Shown here: piece after piece, positions 7,661-16,782 of the stretch
Position numbering within the stretch: position 1 is the stretch's first letter
Layout of the letters: each line of letters begins with the position of its first letter
Assembly: GCA_003671055.1 (NCBI GenBank)
Contig: QWPV01000019.1
Coordinates: forward strand, 1 to 41,940
Source of the DNA: Planctomycetota bacterium
GTDB lineage: Bacteria; Planctomycetota; Phycisphaerae; Phycisphaerales; SM1A02
Direction: 5' to 3'
DNA: 41,940 bases
Notes under the pieces: model-generated
The model's input: only the letters and a program-made list of their open reading frames with translations
The model's database searches: none
Told to the model about the DNA's origin: nothing
Position numbers and translations under genes: made by a program

Positions 7661-9355
7661 ATGGCAACCAACGTACCCGCATCGCAACGCGTCATCTACA
7701 CGATGCTTGATGTCACGAAGCGCATCAATCAGAAGGACATCCTCAAGGGGATCTGTCTCTCGTACTACTACGGCGCGAAGATCGGCGTGCTTGGTCTGAA
7801 TGGATCAGGCAAGTCAACGCTCTTGCGCATTCTTGCGGGCGAAGACAAAGAGTTTGAAGGCAAAGTGGAAATGGCTGCGGGCTTCCGCGTTGGTTTCCTT
7901 GAACAAGAACCGCTGAAGCACGAGACGCGCACAGTCGATGAAGTCGTGCGCGAAGGCGCGGCTGAAGTGACGAAGTTGATGGACGAGTACGACCGTCTCA
8001 ACGAGAAACTTTGCGATCCGAATCTCAGTGCTTCCGAGATGGAGAAGACGCTTGATCGCGTTGGAAATCTCCAAGAGAAACTTGATTCGATTGATGCGTG
8101 GACGCTCGATAGCCAACTTGAAATGGCGATGGACGCGCTTCGTTGTCCGCCGAAAGAAGCAACCTGCGACACGCTCTCTGGTGGAGAGCGCCGACGCGTG
8201 GCGCTGTGCCGCTTGCTGCTTTCGAATCCAGATGTGCTTCTGCTTGATGAACCGACCAACCACCTTGATGCGGAGAGCGTCAACTGGCTCGAGCAGCATC
8301 TCAAGCGATACGCAGGCACGGTCATTGCAGTCACCCACGATCGATACTTCCTCGACAACGTCGCGGGATGGATTCTCGAACTCGATCGCGGCATCGGTAT
8401 TCCCCACAAGGGCAACTACACCGGTTGGCTTGAGCAGAAGGCAAAGCGCTTAAAACTAGAGGAAAAACAAGAGACCGTGCGTCAGCGCGTGCTCAATCGC
8501 GAGCTTGAGTGGGTTCGGCAAAATCCGAAGGGACGGCAGGCGAAGTCGAAGGCGCGGTTGGCGTCCTATGAGAAGATGTTGAACGAGGACCAAGAGAAGC
8601 GCGCGAAGGACATCGAGATTTACATTCCGCCAGGCCCACGGCTTGGAGATCTCGTCATCGAAGCGAAGGGTGTCTCAAAGGCATACGGCGACACGCTGCT
8701 GTTGGAGAACGCGAACTTCACGATTCCGCCTGGCGCGATCGTTGGCATCATCGGTCCCAATGGCGCGGGCAAGACGACGCTGTTCAGGATGATCACGGGG
8801 CTCGAAAGTCCCGATGCAGGATCGTTCAAAGTCGGCGACACCGTCACACTTTCGTACGTCGAGCAAACGCGCGACTCGCTGCCTGCGGGCAAGAATGTGT
8901 GGGAAGCGATCACGGATGGCAGCGAGGACATCAAGCTCGGTGCCGTGAAAGTGAACAGCCGCTCGTATGTCGCGCGCTTCGGATTTTCGGGAACTGATCA
9001 ACAGAAGATGGTCGACACGCTCTCGGGCGGTGAACGCAATCGCGTGCATCTCGCGCGACTCTTGCGCCAAGGATCAAATGTTATTCTGCTCGATGAGCCA
9101 ACCAACGATCTCGATGTGAACGTGATGCGCGGTCTCGAAGAAGCACTTGAGAACTTCGTCGGCACTGCGGTCATCATCAGCCACGATCGTTGGTTCCTCG
9201 ATCGACTCGCAACGCACATCATTGCGTTTGAAGGCGATGCTCGCGTGCACTTCCACAACGGCAATTGGTCGAGCTACGAAGAAGAGCGACATCGACGCTT
9301 GGGCGTGGAAGCCGACCAGCCGCACCGATTGAAGTATCGAAAACTCACGCGCTGA
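7661..9355 (+). CDS. ettA: Energy-dependent translational throttle protein EttA (ABC-F)
   Basis: A 564-residue ABC-F ATPase without membrane segments. Two ABC domains are complete: Walker A GLNGSGKST near residue 46, signature LSGGERRRVAL and Walker B LLLDEPTNHLD near 195-215; then GPNGAGKTT near 366, LSGGERNRVHL and ILLDEPTNDLD near 472-495. The inter-domain linker and the arm insertion (EEKQETVRQRVLNRELEWVR) match EttA, as does the ending PHRLKYRKL. EttA binds the ribosomal E site and gates entry of initiation complexes into elongation according to the ATP/ADP ratio. The ATG at 7661 fits the family N-terminus. An M24 peptidase gene follows after 22 bases, probably in the same transcript. 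Confidence 0.93.
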   Translation: MATNVPASQRVIYTMLDVTKRINQKDILKGICLSYYYGAKIGVLGLNGSGKSTLLRILAGEDKEFEGKVEMAAGFRVGFLEQEPLKHETRTVDEVVREGAAEVTKLMDEYDRLNEKLCDPNLSASEMEKTLDRVGNLQEKLDSIDAWTLDSQLEMAMDALRCPPKEATCDTLSGGERRRVALCRLLLSNPDVLLLDEPTNHLDAESVNWLEQHLKRYAGTVIAVTHDRYFLDNVAGWILELDRGIGIPHKGNYTGWLEQKAKRLKLEEKQETVRQRVLNRELEWVRQNPKGRQAKSKARLASYEKMLNEDQEKRAKDIEIYIPPGPRLGDLVIEAKGVSKAYGDTLLLENANFTIPPGAIVGIIGPNGAGKTTLFRMITGLESPDAGSFKVGDTVTLSYVEQTRDSLPAGKNVWEAITDGSEDIKLGAVKVNSRSYVARFGFSGTDQQKMVDTLSGGERNRVHLARLLRQGSNVILLDEPTNDLDVNVMRGLEEALENFVGTAVIISHDRWFLDRLATHIIAFEGDARVHFHNGNWSSYEEERHRRLGVEADQPHRLKYRKLTR

Positions 9356-9377
9356 GTTTGTCCGCTACCTTGAACGC

Positions 9378-10529
9378 ATGACGCAGCGCAGCGCGACCGT
9401 GATGGCGGGTCTTCCCACAACGAATCTCTCGCTCTATCGGGCGATTCGCTTCAAAGTGGGCGATCCCACCGCGCTGCTGTTGCTCCCGCGCGCAGACGGA
9501 CGCGTGGAGCGAGTGCTTATGATTCGCGATATCGAAATGGATCGCGCGCGGAAGCATGCGAAAGTCGATCGTGTCGTGTGTGCTGCGGAGTTTGAGCCAG
9601 TCGAAGGACTCTCAGGAGATCGGGAGACAGCGACCGCACAGGCAGTGGCGGAGTGCTTGCATCGCGAGGGCATCACCGAAGTCATCGCAGATCGCTCGCT
9701 GCCGTTGATGTTCGCGCACTTCATCGGATTGCGCGGCATTCGCGTTTCATGCGCAACGGAATTGGGCGTGATGGAACGGCGCGCGAAAGATCCACAGGAA
9801 CTTGCGTGGCTTAGAGATGCGCAGCGTGCGACGGAGCGCGCGATGCAGATTGCATGCGAGACGATCGCGCGCGCGCAGGTGGCGAGTGATGGAACGCTCG
9901 AACGCGATGGCTGCGCTCTGACTTCAGAGTCACTTCGAACGATGATCGATGTACTGCTTCTCGCCGAGGGCTACGACAATCCGAACTCCATCGTCGCGTG
10001 CGGCGCGCAAGGTGCGGATTGCCATGATCACGGTCACGGCGCGTTGCGCACGGAACAGCCCGTCATTGTGGACATCTTCCCGCGCAGTAAATCGACGCTC
10101 TACAGCGGCGACATGACGCGTACAGTTGTGCATGGCGCGATCGATCCATTGGTTGTGTCGATGCATGCAGCGGTCGTTGCGGCAAAGCGTGCGGCGATTG
10201 AAGCGGTGAAGCCTGGAGTCACTGGCCAAGCCGTGCACGAAGCGACACTCGCGTCCCTCGCGTTGCGCGGATTTCATGCAGGAATGCCCGCTGTTTCACG
10301 CGTGCCTGTGATGAGTCACGGAACTGGTCACGGCATCGGACTTGAAGTGCATGAGCCACCGCTCTTGGCGATGAAGGCTCCCGCACTTGTCGAAGGCGAT
10401 GTGTTGACGATCGAGCCTGGCCTATACGCGCTTGATGTTGGTGGAGTGCGCGTGGAAGACATGGTTGCAGTGACTGCAACAGGCTTCGAGAATTTCAACA
10501 CACTGCACGAAGGGTTGTGTTGGGCGTAG
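9378..10529 (+). CDS. M24-family Xaa-Pro aminopeptidase-like protein
   Basis: A 383-residue cytoplasmic 'pita-bread' metallopeptidase. The five metal ligands of the family are all present: Asp232 (VDIFPR), Asp245 (SGDMTRT), His318 (SHGTGHGIG), Glu346 (TIEPGLY) and Glu360 (VRVEDMV). The N-terminal 130 residues form the creatinase-like lobe. This suggests removal of an N-terminal residue preceding proline, but prolidase-type dipeptidases share the fold, so the exact substrate is open. It lies 22 bases after ettA and ends seven bases before a convergent unknown gene. Confidence 0.85.
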   Translation: MTQRSATVMAGLPTTNLSLYRAIRFKVGDPTALLLLPRADGRVERVLMIRDIEMDRARKHAKVDRVVCAAEFEPVEGLSGDRETATAQAVAECLHREGITEVIADRSLPLMFAHFIGLRGIRVSCATELGVMERRAKDPQELAWLRDAQRATERAMQIACETIARAQVASDGTLERDGCALTSESLRTMIDVLLLAEGYDNPNSIVACGAQGADCHDHGHGALRTEQPVIVDIFPRSKSTLYSGDMTRTVVHGAIDPLVVSMHAAVVAAKRAAIEAVKPGVTGQAVHEATLASLALRGFHAGMPAVSRVPVMSHGTGHGIGLEVHEPPLLAMKAPALVEGDVLTIEPGLYALDVGGVRVEDMVAVTATGFENFNTLHEGLCWA

Positions 10530-10536
10530 AGCCTGA

Positions 10537-11259
10537 TCAAACGTCTTCGTCGTCGCTCGGTTGATCGAGCACGGGAGTAGCAGCACGTCGACGCGAGGGC
10601 GGAAGTTCCGCGATGCGGCGATCTTCTCGCGCAGCAAGTTTGCATGCTTCCGCAAGTGCTTGATGCAATTTCTCGTGATCGGGGTGTGAGTCCACGCACT
10701 GCAGCAGCGCGTCCACCTGTCGAGCCGGCTCCATGCCGCGATCGATAGATGCAATCGCCGCGTCGCCGAGTTGTTCGAGCGCCGCGAGATACCACGAGAA
10801 GGAAGGCTTGTCCCAGTTCTTTGGTGGATTGATGCGCGTACGAATGGTGACTTGACCGATGCTCACGATCGGGCAGAGTCCCATTGCAGTGCGTGGTTCG
10901 CGGCACAGCACGAGTGACGGTGCTTCGCGTTCAAGCAGCGCGAGACGCAATCGCCGTGCATCCGCGCCCACAGCAGGGGGCTGAATGAGGTAGCAACCAG
11001 CGGGGATTTTTGTGTCTTCAGCGACGCTCTCATTCACGATCGTGATCTTGCCAATCTCCGCAGCCACTTGCATGCGCTGGCGTCGTGTTTCCTGCAGCGG
11101 CAGCGTGATGCGCGCCATCTCGTCAAACTCACGCGCAGCGCGTGCGAGTTCAAGCGCCTTGAGCGCCAGGCGTTCGGCTTCGAACCACTGATGACGCGAG
11201 AGGGCTTGTTCAGCCTTCGCGAGAAGTGGCGTGTTCGGGCTCATTCGTGCTGCGGTCAT
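10537..11259 (-). CDS. Unknown protein with TPR-like N-terminus
   Basis: A 240-residue soluble protein not recognised by family. Residues about 8-60 are helical and resemble a tetratricopeptide-type repeat (LAKAEQALSRHQWFEAERL, then ALKALELARAAREFDEM). A mixed central region with a beta-like stretch (EIGKITIVNESV, CYLIQPP, SLVLCREP) follows, then a second helical part (VDALLQCVDSHPDHEKLHQALA), and an acidic end. No signal peptide or membrane segment is seen. It is the last gene of the minus-strand run that starts with bamA, 40 bases after another unknown gene, so the two may work together. ATG at 11259 is used; ATG at 11244 is nearly as good. Confidence 0.6.
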   Translation of the reverse strand: MTAARMSPNTPLLAKAEQALSRHQWFEAERLALKALELARAAREFDEMARITLPLQETRRQRMQVAAEIGKITIVNESVAEDTKIPAGCYLIQPPAVGADARRLRLALLEREAPSLVLCREPRTAMGLCPIVSIGQVTIRTRINPPKNWDKPSFSWYLAALEQLGDAAIASIDRGMEPARQVDALLQCVDSHPDHEKLHQALAEACKLAAREDRRIAELPPSRRRAATPVLDQPSDDEDV

Positions 11260-11299
11260 AGAAAGTGTTGCAGTCTCAGGTTTACCCGCGTTGCGTGAC

Positions 11300-11908
11300 T
11301 CACCCGCGTTGCGTGGAAAGATTGGCGCACTCCGCGAGCATGGTCGCAAAGAGACGAGTTGTCATCGGGAATTCGTAAAGTAAGCAATCGCTCACCGCAA
11401 CATGATCTTGTCGACTCATGGCGAGCTTGAGCGTTTGCAGTCGTTCTTCGAGCGAGCGAAGTGCGTCGTCGATCTTGATCCCGGCAGCGAGTGCGCGATC
11501 TCGAGTGACGATGTTGAGCGAGAGACCCTGCGCAATCGCGGCCTGCACTTGGCTCCATGTGTTGAGCGCTTCGAGGAGCGCTGGATACGCGTCCTTCGCA
11601 CGATCCTCTTGCAGAAGCTTCGCAGCGGCGCGTTGTTGTTCGTCGGCGTTCAGAACGGCTTCAGCGGCGTGGAGGAATGTCTCGCGGAGAAGTTCCTTCG
11701 GACACGCAGTCGTGAGGCGCACTTCGCTCGCGCTGCGTTGCACGAGCGCGGGTGAGCCGAAATCTTCTTCGCCCCAGTGGACGCCATCAACATGCACGTC
11801 AACCACCATGCGCCCCGCGCGTTCCGCAAGAGCAGCGGCATTTGCGAGAGCATCAGCAATGTTGCTCGGAGAGAGGCCGGTATCGATTTCGTCGAGAAGC
11901 ACGCGCAT
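11300..11908 (-). CDS. Unknown protein, last part of the lpx operon
   Basis: A 202-residue soluble protein with no recognised domain. The N-terminus (MRVLLDEIDTGLSPSNIADA) and middle (MVVDVHVDGVHW) look like a small alpha/beta unit. Residues about 85-200 are mostly helical and alanine-rich (AEAVLNADEQQRAAAKLLQE). It begins 102 bases after lpxA and ends 40 bases before the next unknown gene on the same strand, so it probably shares the transcript. It may be a lineage-specific protein. The ATG at 11908 is preferred over upstream in-frame codons because an amphipathic beta start follows it directly. Confidence 0.6.
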   Translation of the reverse strand: MRVLLDEIDTGLSPSNIADALANAAALAERAGRMVVDVHVDGVHWGEEDFGSPALVQRSASEVRLTTACPKELLRETFLHAAEAVLNADEQQRAAAKLLQEDRAKDAYPALLEALNTWSQVQAAIAQGLSLNIVTRDRALAAGIKIDDALRSLEERLQTLKLAMSRQDHVAVSDCLLYEFPMTTRLFATMLAECANLSTQRG

Positions 11909-12010
11909 GGGGGATCTTGGATGATCGACTATTCGCGGCTTCCTGTTGACAATGCGGCGCGAATGTCGCAAACCGAATCCTACCCGCGCAAATCCAATGA
12001 TTGCAGGTGG

Positions 12011-12871
12011 TTAGGATCCCGGATCTTGCGGAATGGGGATGCCAGATCCGTGGCTCGTGAGTTTGTTGTCCGCGCGTTGTGCTTCGAGCGCACGGCCGTG
12101 GACTCCCTTTGCGCTTGCAATGAGCGAGTCGCAGAGCAGTTCCACCGGCACAACATTGGGGAACTCAAGTCGAAGTTCGATGATTTTCTCCGCCACAGTT
12201 CCACCGGTCTCGCGGAAAATCTTTCGGTAGACCTGCTTCACCGCTTCGATGTCGCTCGGCGAATATCCACGACGCGTCATCTGCACATGATTGTGACCGC
12301 GCACTTGCGCAGGCATTCCTTCGACGATGAGAAACGGAGGAATATCTTTCGAGCAGCGCGCGAATCCGCCAACAAGTGCGCACGACCCCACAGTGACGAA
12401 GTGATGAAACGCCGCACCGCCGCCGATGTTCGCACCAGTCTGGACATGCACATGGCCCGCGAGCATGACTTCGTTCGCAATCGTGATTTCATCTTCGAGT
12501 TGGCAATCGTGCGCAACATGCACGCCGACCATGAAGAGATTGCGATTGCCGATGGAAGTGGTACCACCGCCGTTGGCAGTACCACGGTGCATCGTCACGT
12601 GTTCACGAATGTGATTGCCGTCACCGAGCTGAAGCCAGGTTGGTTCGCCGCGGTACTTTCGATCTTGCGGCGTTCCACCGATCGCGGAGAAAGGGAAGAG
12701 TTGATTCCCTTCACCGAGGCGTGTGTGACTTTCGATGATGACATGCGATCGAAGCACGCAGTGCTCGCCGAGCGTCACGTTTGGTCCAACCACGCACCAT
12801 GGACCGACCTCCACCGTCGAGGCGAGCTCGGCAGTGGGATCGATGATGGCAGTGGGATGAATGCGTGTCAT
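12011..12871 (-). CDS. lpxA: Acyl-ACP--UDP-N-acetylglucosamine O-acyltransferase
   Basis: A 286-residue LpxA that performs the first step of lipid A synthesis, moving a hydroxyacyl chain from ACP to the 3-OH of UDP-GlcNAc. The left-handed beta-helix of hexapeptide repeats runs from residue 5 to about 185. The catalytic His121 sits in VHVAHDC, followed by the usual helical C-terminal domain (RGYSPSDIEAVKQVYR). The length is slightly above the roughly 262 residues of E. coli, with the extra residues at the C-terminus. It starts 15 bases after lpxC-fabZ ends, in one operon with lpxD. Confidence 0.95.
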   Translation of the reverse strand: MTRIHPTAIIDPTAELASTVEVGPWCVVGPNVTLGEHCVLRSHVIIESHTRLGEGNQLFPFSAIGGTPQDRKYRGEPTWLQLGDGNHIREHVTMHRGTANGGGTTSIGNRNLFMVGVHVAHDCQLEDEITIANEVMLAGHVHVQTGANIGGGAAFHHFVTVGSCALVGGFARCSKDIPPFLIVEGMPAQVRGHNHVQMTRRGYSPSDIEAVKQVYRKIFRETGGTVAEKIIELRLEFPNVVPVELLCDSLIASAKGVHGRALEAQRADNKLTSHGSGIPIPQDPGS

Positions 12872-12886
12872 GGCGTTCGTTGGAGG

Positions 12887-14299
12887 CTACTCAATATCCG
12901 GATCGACCATCATAAACCGGAGTTCCGCTTCCGCTGCAATCTTGTCGCCGACCTTCGCGCGGCACTTCAAATGCCCGGTGCGTGCGGTTGCGCGAATGTT
13001 TTCTGCTTCAAGGATGACTTGATCACCAGGCACGACAGGCTTGCGCAACTTCACGCGGTCGATCGAGAGTAAAATCGCGATCTTTCCTGTGTGTTCGAGC
13101 ACGGTTGAAAGCAGAAGACCACCCAATTGCGCCATCGCTTCGACGAGAAGAACGCCAGGCATGATCGGCGTACCGGGGTAATGTCCTTGGAAGAATGGCT
13201 CGTTGATCGTGACGTTTTTGATGCCGACGGCGCGGCGCGTGCCTTCGACTTCGATCACGCGATCGACGAGCAGCATCGGGTAGCGGTGGGGCATGAGCTT
13301 CTGGATCGATCGAATGTCCATCACGCGACCTTCGATCATCGTCTTCTTCATGTCTGCCGCGCGCATTTGCTCGCGGATCTTGATGCCGAGTTTTCGATTG
13401 AGCCCATGCCCAGAGCGCACCGCGAGAATGCGGCACTGCACCGGGCAACCAACTAGGGAGAGATCACCAATGACATCGAGCACTTTGTGACGCACAGGCT
13501 CGTCATCGAAGCGATAGCGATTGTCGATCGGTTCGCCGTCCTCGCCAATGACGAGAATGTCGCGAGGGCTGAGATGCTGGCAGAGTCCGGCTTCTTGCAG
13601 CGCGATCGCTTCTTCTCGAAGTGCGAACGTGCGACAGGGTGAGATCTCCGTCAGATAGTCGCCGCTTCCGAGATTGAAGGAGCACGTTTGGTGACGGATG
13701 CGCGTGCGCTTCGCTCCGTAGTCGAGGTCGTAAACGATGCGCATGCCGACGTCGTCATACGGCATCGCGGCGATCATTCCATCGCCCTCTTCCACGACGA
13801 TCGGTTCACGAAGTTTGAAGACCTTGCGTGGCGCATCTTGTTCGACGAATCCCGCTTCAAGAATGGGTTCCGCGAAGATCGCAGCACTTCCATCGCCGCA
13901 CGGAACTTCGGGTCCATCGATTTCGATCGTGGCGTTGTCGATGCGCATTCCCAACAGCGCACTGAGAAGATGTTCCACGGTTTCAATGGTTGCATCGCCC
14001 GCCTTCAACACGGTGCGACGAGGCTTCGGCGTGACATGCTCGACAGTTGCTGGAATGCGCACCGGCGGCTTGAGATCTGTTCGAACGAACGTGATGCCCG
14101 AGTGCGCAGGCGCGGGTTGGATGACGACTGTTGCATCGATGCCGAGCATCAATCCCTTGCCGCGAACAGTGACGGGGCGTGCGAGTGTGCGTTGTCGTTC
14201 GACAGCGGGCGCAGCGAGCGCGGAGTTCCCCAGCGCGGCCCCAACAGGGATCAGGGAGCCTTCTGCAGATCGACTAGATGCTTGAACATTTGATGCCAC
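12887..14299 (-). CDS. lpxC-fabZ: Bifunctional LpxC deacetylase / FabZ dehydratase fusion
   Basis: A 470-residue fusion. Residues about 34-315 are LpxC, the zinc deacetylase of UDP-3-O-acyl-GlcNAc: His110 (TVEHLLSAL), His271 and Asp275 (VRHKVLDVIGDL) bind zinc, and His298 (SGHGLN) is the general acid. Residues about 328-470 are the hotdog-fold FabZ hydroxyacyl-ACP dehydratase, with LMPHRYPMLLVDRV, catalytic His373 (FFQGHYPGTP) and Glu387 (VLLVEAMAQLGG). This fusion is known from Bacteroidetes and Planctomycetes. The start taken is GTG at 14299, 49 bases inside lpxD, as no ATG precedes the LpxC core; the first 33 residues are not conserved and the true start could be further in. Confidence 0.92.
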   Translation of the reverse strand: MASNVQASSRSAEGSLIPVGAALGNSALAAPAVERQRTLARPVTVRGKGLMLGIDATVVIQPAPAHSGITFVRTDLKPPVRIPATVEHVTPKPRRTVLKAGDATIETVEHLLSALLGMRIDNATIEIDGPEVPCGDGSAAIFAEPILEAGFVEQDAPRKVFKLREPIVVEEGDGMIAAMPYDDVGMRIVYDLDYGAKRTRIRHQTCSFNLGSGDYLTEISPCRTFALREEAIALQEAGLCQHLSPRDILVIGEDGEPIDNRYRFDDEPVRHKVLDVIGDLSLVGCPVQCRILAVRSGHGLNRKLGIKIREQMRAADMKKTMIEGRVMDIRSIQKLMPHRYPMLLVDRVIEVEGTRRAVGIKNVTINEPFFQGHYPGTPIMPGVLLVEAMAQLGGLLLSTVLEHTGKIAILLSIDRVKLRKPVVPGDQVILEAENIRATARTGHLKCRAKVGDKIAAEAELRFMMVDPDIE

Positions 14300-15297
14300 T
14301 GCGGCAGTTTACGGATCAATGCCCACTCTCGCAAAGCAGCTTTTAACTCTTGTGCGGGAGTCCCAGCCCAAGACGCACCGTCCGGAACATCGTGCATGAC
14401 TCCAGCGCCACCCGCGAGGCTGACGCCGTTGCCGATGGTGAGATGATCGCGAATTCTGCATGCGCCACCAATGCGGCAACCATCGCCAATCGTCGTGCTT
14501 CCTGCGATGCCGGAGAGTCCTGAAACCACGCATGCGCGGCCGATACGCACGTTGTGACCGATCTGGCAGAGGTTGTCGATCTTCGTCATTGCGCCGATAG
14601 AAGTCGCGCCGAATTTGCCGCGATCCACGCAGGAGTTCGCGCCAATTTCAACATCGTCGCCGAGTTCAACATGCCCGATATGCGGGACTTTCGCAATGCC
14701 CTTGCCTGCCGGATCAGGGAGGTAGCCGAAGCCATCGGTCCCAATGTTGACGCTCGAATGCAACACGACGCGAACACCAAGTCGAGATCGTTCGCGGAGC
14801 ACGACATTGCTGTGGAGCACGCACGCGTCGCCGACGACAACATCTTCGTAGATCCGCACGCCATCATGAAGCACGCAGTTCTTGCCGATCGTTGCACGCG
14901 CGCCGATGGAAACAAATGCGCCGATGTGTGCTGACGGATCGATCTGCGCCGACGGATGCACGTTGCTCGTCGGATGAATGCCGCGTGGCGGAACGCTCAT
15001 CGCCGAGTCGAATGCGTGTAACGCGGCGAGCATTGCGTGATCCGCGTTCTTCACTTTGATGAAGACCTTCCCAACACGCGCAGCATCCGTGAGGACGAGG
15101 TCATCTTTCACGATGATGACGGATGCTTTGCTTGCGTCGATCATGCGCGCGTGCCGGCCATCGCCGACAAATGTGGCGTCGCCCTCTTGCGCCTCGTGGA
15201 CAAACGCAAGGCCAGTGACGACGCGCGTGGGGTCGCCTTCGAGGACGCCCCCGACAAGCGTGGCAAGCGCCTGAGCGTTCGCTGGTCGATCAGCCAC
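14251..15297 (-). CDS. lpxD: UDP-3-O-acylglucosamine N-acyltransferase
   Basis: A 348-residue LpxD, adding the second hydroxyacyl chain in lipid A synthesis. The N-terminal uridine-binding domain (about 1-100) contains ATFVGDGRHARMI. The hexapeptide beta-helix runs from about 108 to 320, with GTDGFGYLPD near 187 and the catalytic His248 in LCQIGHNVRIG. The C-terminal helix (REWALIRKLPQWHQMFKHL) matches the family. The start is GTG at 15297, overlapping the upstream ompH-like gene by eight bases, which implies translational coupling. The 3' end overlaps the chosen lpxC start. Confidence 0.94.
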   Translation of the reverse strand: MADRPANAQALATLVGGVLEGDPTRVVTGLAFVHEAQEGDATFVGDGRHARMIDASKASVIIVKDDLVLTDAARVGKVFIKVKNADHAMLAALHAFDSAMSVPPRGIHPTSNVHPSAQIDPSAHIGAFVSIGARATIGKNCVLHDGVRIYEDVVVGDACVLHSNVVLRERSRLGVRVVLHSSVNIGTDGFGYLPDPAGKGIAKVPHIGHVELGDDVEIGANSCVDRGKFGATSIGAMTKIDNLCQIGHNVRIGRACVVSGLSGIAGSTTIGDGCRIGGACRIRDHLTIGNGVSLAGGAGVMHDVPDGASWAGTPAQELKAALREWALIRKLPQWHQMFKHLVDLQKAP

Positions 15298-15997
15298 CCG
15301 TTGCTGCTCCAGCGGGAGTTGCTGCGGGAGTTGTCGTGGTGGGCGCTGCAGAAGACGCGGCGCCCGCGGGAGTCTTGAACTCGAGGTTCAGCATTGCGAT
15401 GAGCTTCTCGGTGATGTCATTGCTTGGCGCAGCGAAGAGGAATCGTCGCGCACTAATTTGCGCGAGCATTTGCTTTGCGTTCGATGGTTCGACCGCCGGA
15501 ATCGAGTCGTCGAGCATGACGTAGTCGAAGCCTTCTGTCTCTGCAAAGCGCTTCGTCGCATCCTTCACGAGGAGGTAGGCATCGCGGAGTGCGCGTGCTT
15601 GCATCGATTCAATCTTCGCTTGCGCAAAGACCTGCAACGAGCGCAGTTCGCCCACCGCAGCTTGCAGTTGCTGCATCGACTTCAATTGCGCATCGCTGCC
15701 TGGTTGGTAGCTGTCAAACTCAGCTTCGAGATCCTTGATCGCAGCTTGCTGCGTTTCCGCTTGCGTCTTCAGATCGGACTCAACGGCTTTGATCGCGTCG
15801 AGTTTCGACTTGTACGTGTCGATCGAGTTGTAGACCTTCTCAAGATCGATCGTGCCGATGCGCGCGTCTGCGCCTGCATTGGTCGAGCTACGGTTGTTGA
15901 TGAGTGGAAGCGAGATCGCAGCGAGACCAACGAGGGCGACGGCGAGAATGTCGAAACGAATGCGTGTCATGGAGAGCATGGAGATCTTGGAAAGCAT
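15290..15997 (-). CDS. OmpH/Skp-like periplasmic chaperone (second of tandem pair)
   Basis: A 235-residue exported protein of the OmpH/Skp type, which keeps outer-membrane proteins unfolded on the way to BamA. An N-terminal hydrophobic segment (FDILAVALVGLAAISLPLI) is followed by the family opening IGTIDLEKVYNSID and a long helical coiled-coil arm with many Gln/Ala/Lys residues (about 60-150). The second strand FDYVMLDDS is near 163. The tail is rich in Ala, Thr and Pro. ATG 15997 is chosen because AAGGA lies nine bases upstream; ATGs at 15979 and 15970 are alternatives. It sits between another ompH-like gene and lpxD. Confidence 0.8.
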   Translation of the reverse strand: MLSKISMLSMTRIRFDILAVALVGLAAISLPLINNRSSTNAGADARIGTIDLEKVYNSIDTYKSKLDAIKAVESDLKTQAETQQAAIKDLEAEFDSYQPGSDAQLKSMQQLQAAVGELRSLQVFAQAKIESMQARALRDAYLLVKDATKRFAETEGFDYVMLDDSIPAVEPSNAKQMLAQISARRFLFAAPSNDITEKLIAMLNLEFKTPAGAASSAAPTTTTPAATPAGAATGG

Positions 15998-16030
15998 GGC
16001 GTGTGGTTCCTTCAAATGCGCTGCGTCGGA

Positions 16031-16699
16031 TTACCGTGGCGCAGCGGGGGCTGCAGGTGTCGTTCCAGCGGGCGCGGCGAGTGAGCGATCATTGTCAAGT
16101 TGGACGAGCAATTTCTCGCTGACATCCACAGCCTTCGAACCGAACAACATGCGCAGTGCGGCGATTTGCTCGAGCGCTTGCGCTTCCATCGAAACCTTTT
16201 CGTTGCGTTGCACGCGGAGTTCAGTCTTCGAGTCATCAACGAGCACAACATCAAGTCCCTCGCGCTCGGCGAGTTTCTTCGTGCCTTCGCGGATCGAGCG
16301 ATAGAGGCTCTGCCACTTCAGGCTGCGCTCGCGATCGATCTCCAACTTCTTCATGTTGAACCACTCGTTGTCCTTGATCTCCTGCATGCGATATCGATCA
16401 ATGCGTGATTCACGCTCCGCACCTTCGGACATCGGCTCAATCTCTTTCGCGGAAACCTCGAGTTTGGCGCGACGCGCGCGACCCTCTTCACTGATCGCGC
16501 TTTCAAGCGCCTTGAGTCGAACCTCCCACTCCTGGCGCTCTTTCATGCGATCAATCACGGTACTGAGATTCACAACGCCAACATTCGCAGGCGCATTCAT
16601 CGAAGCGTTCGCAGGTCGGAAAGCACCACTGGTCGCAGCGAGAGCAAGCGCAGCTGCAGCACTGATGACCGCAGCAAAAACAAGAGTGTGTCGAGACAT
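16031..16699 (-). CDS. OmpH/Skp-like periplasmic chaperone (first of tandem pair)
   Basis: A 222-residue OmpH/Skp-like protein. The signal peptide is residues 1-22 (hydrophobic LVFAAVISAAAALALAA). The mature part starts with VGVVNLSTVIDRMKER, the typical strand-plus-helix of the family. A charged coiled-coil arm (about 60-140) and a closing strand LDVVLVDDSKTEL follow. The C-terminus is an Ala/Pro tail like that of the neighbouring paralogue. It follows bamA by 83 bases and precedes its paralogue by 33 bases, so both chaperones are probably expressed with the outer-membrane insertase they serve. Confidence 0.8.
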   Translation of the reverse strand: MSRHTLVFAAVISAAAALALAATSGAFRPANASMNAPANVGVVNLSTVIDRMKERQEWEVRLKALESAISEEGRARRAKLEVSAKEIEPMSEGAERESRIDRYRMQEIKDNEWFNMKKLEIDRERSLKWQSLYRSIREGTKKLAEREGLDVVLVDDSKTELRVQRNEKVSMEAQALEQIAALRMLFGSKAVDVSEKLLVQLDNDRSLAAPAGTTPAAPAAPR

Positions 16700-16782
16700 G
16701 CGCGCACTATATGCGCGAAGTTCGATGCCGATCGAGGCACCGGGGGACGAGGGGGGCGCGAACGCTCAAGCGCGTCTTTGCG

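Noticed and set aside
11777-13072. 431-codon open frame on the plus strand
   Set aside because: It lies antisense to lpxA and lpxC-fabZ, both clear by their motifs, and its product resembles no protein family.
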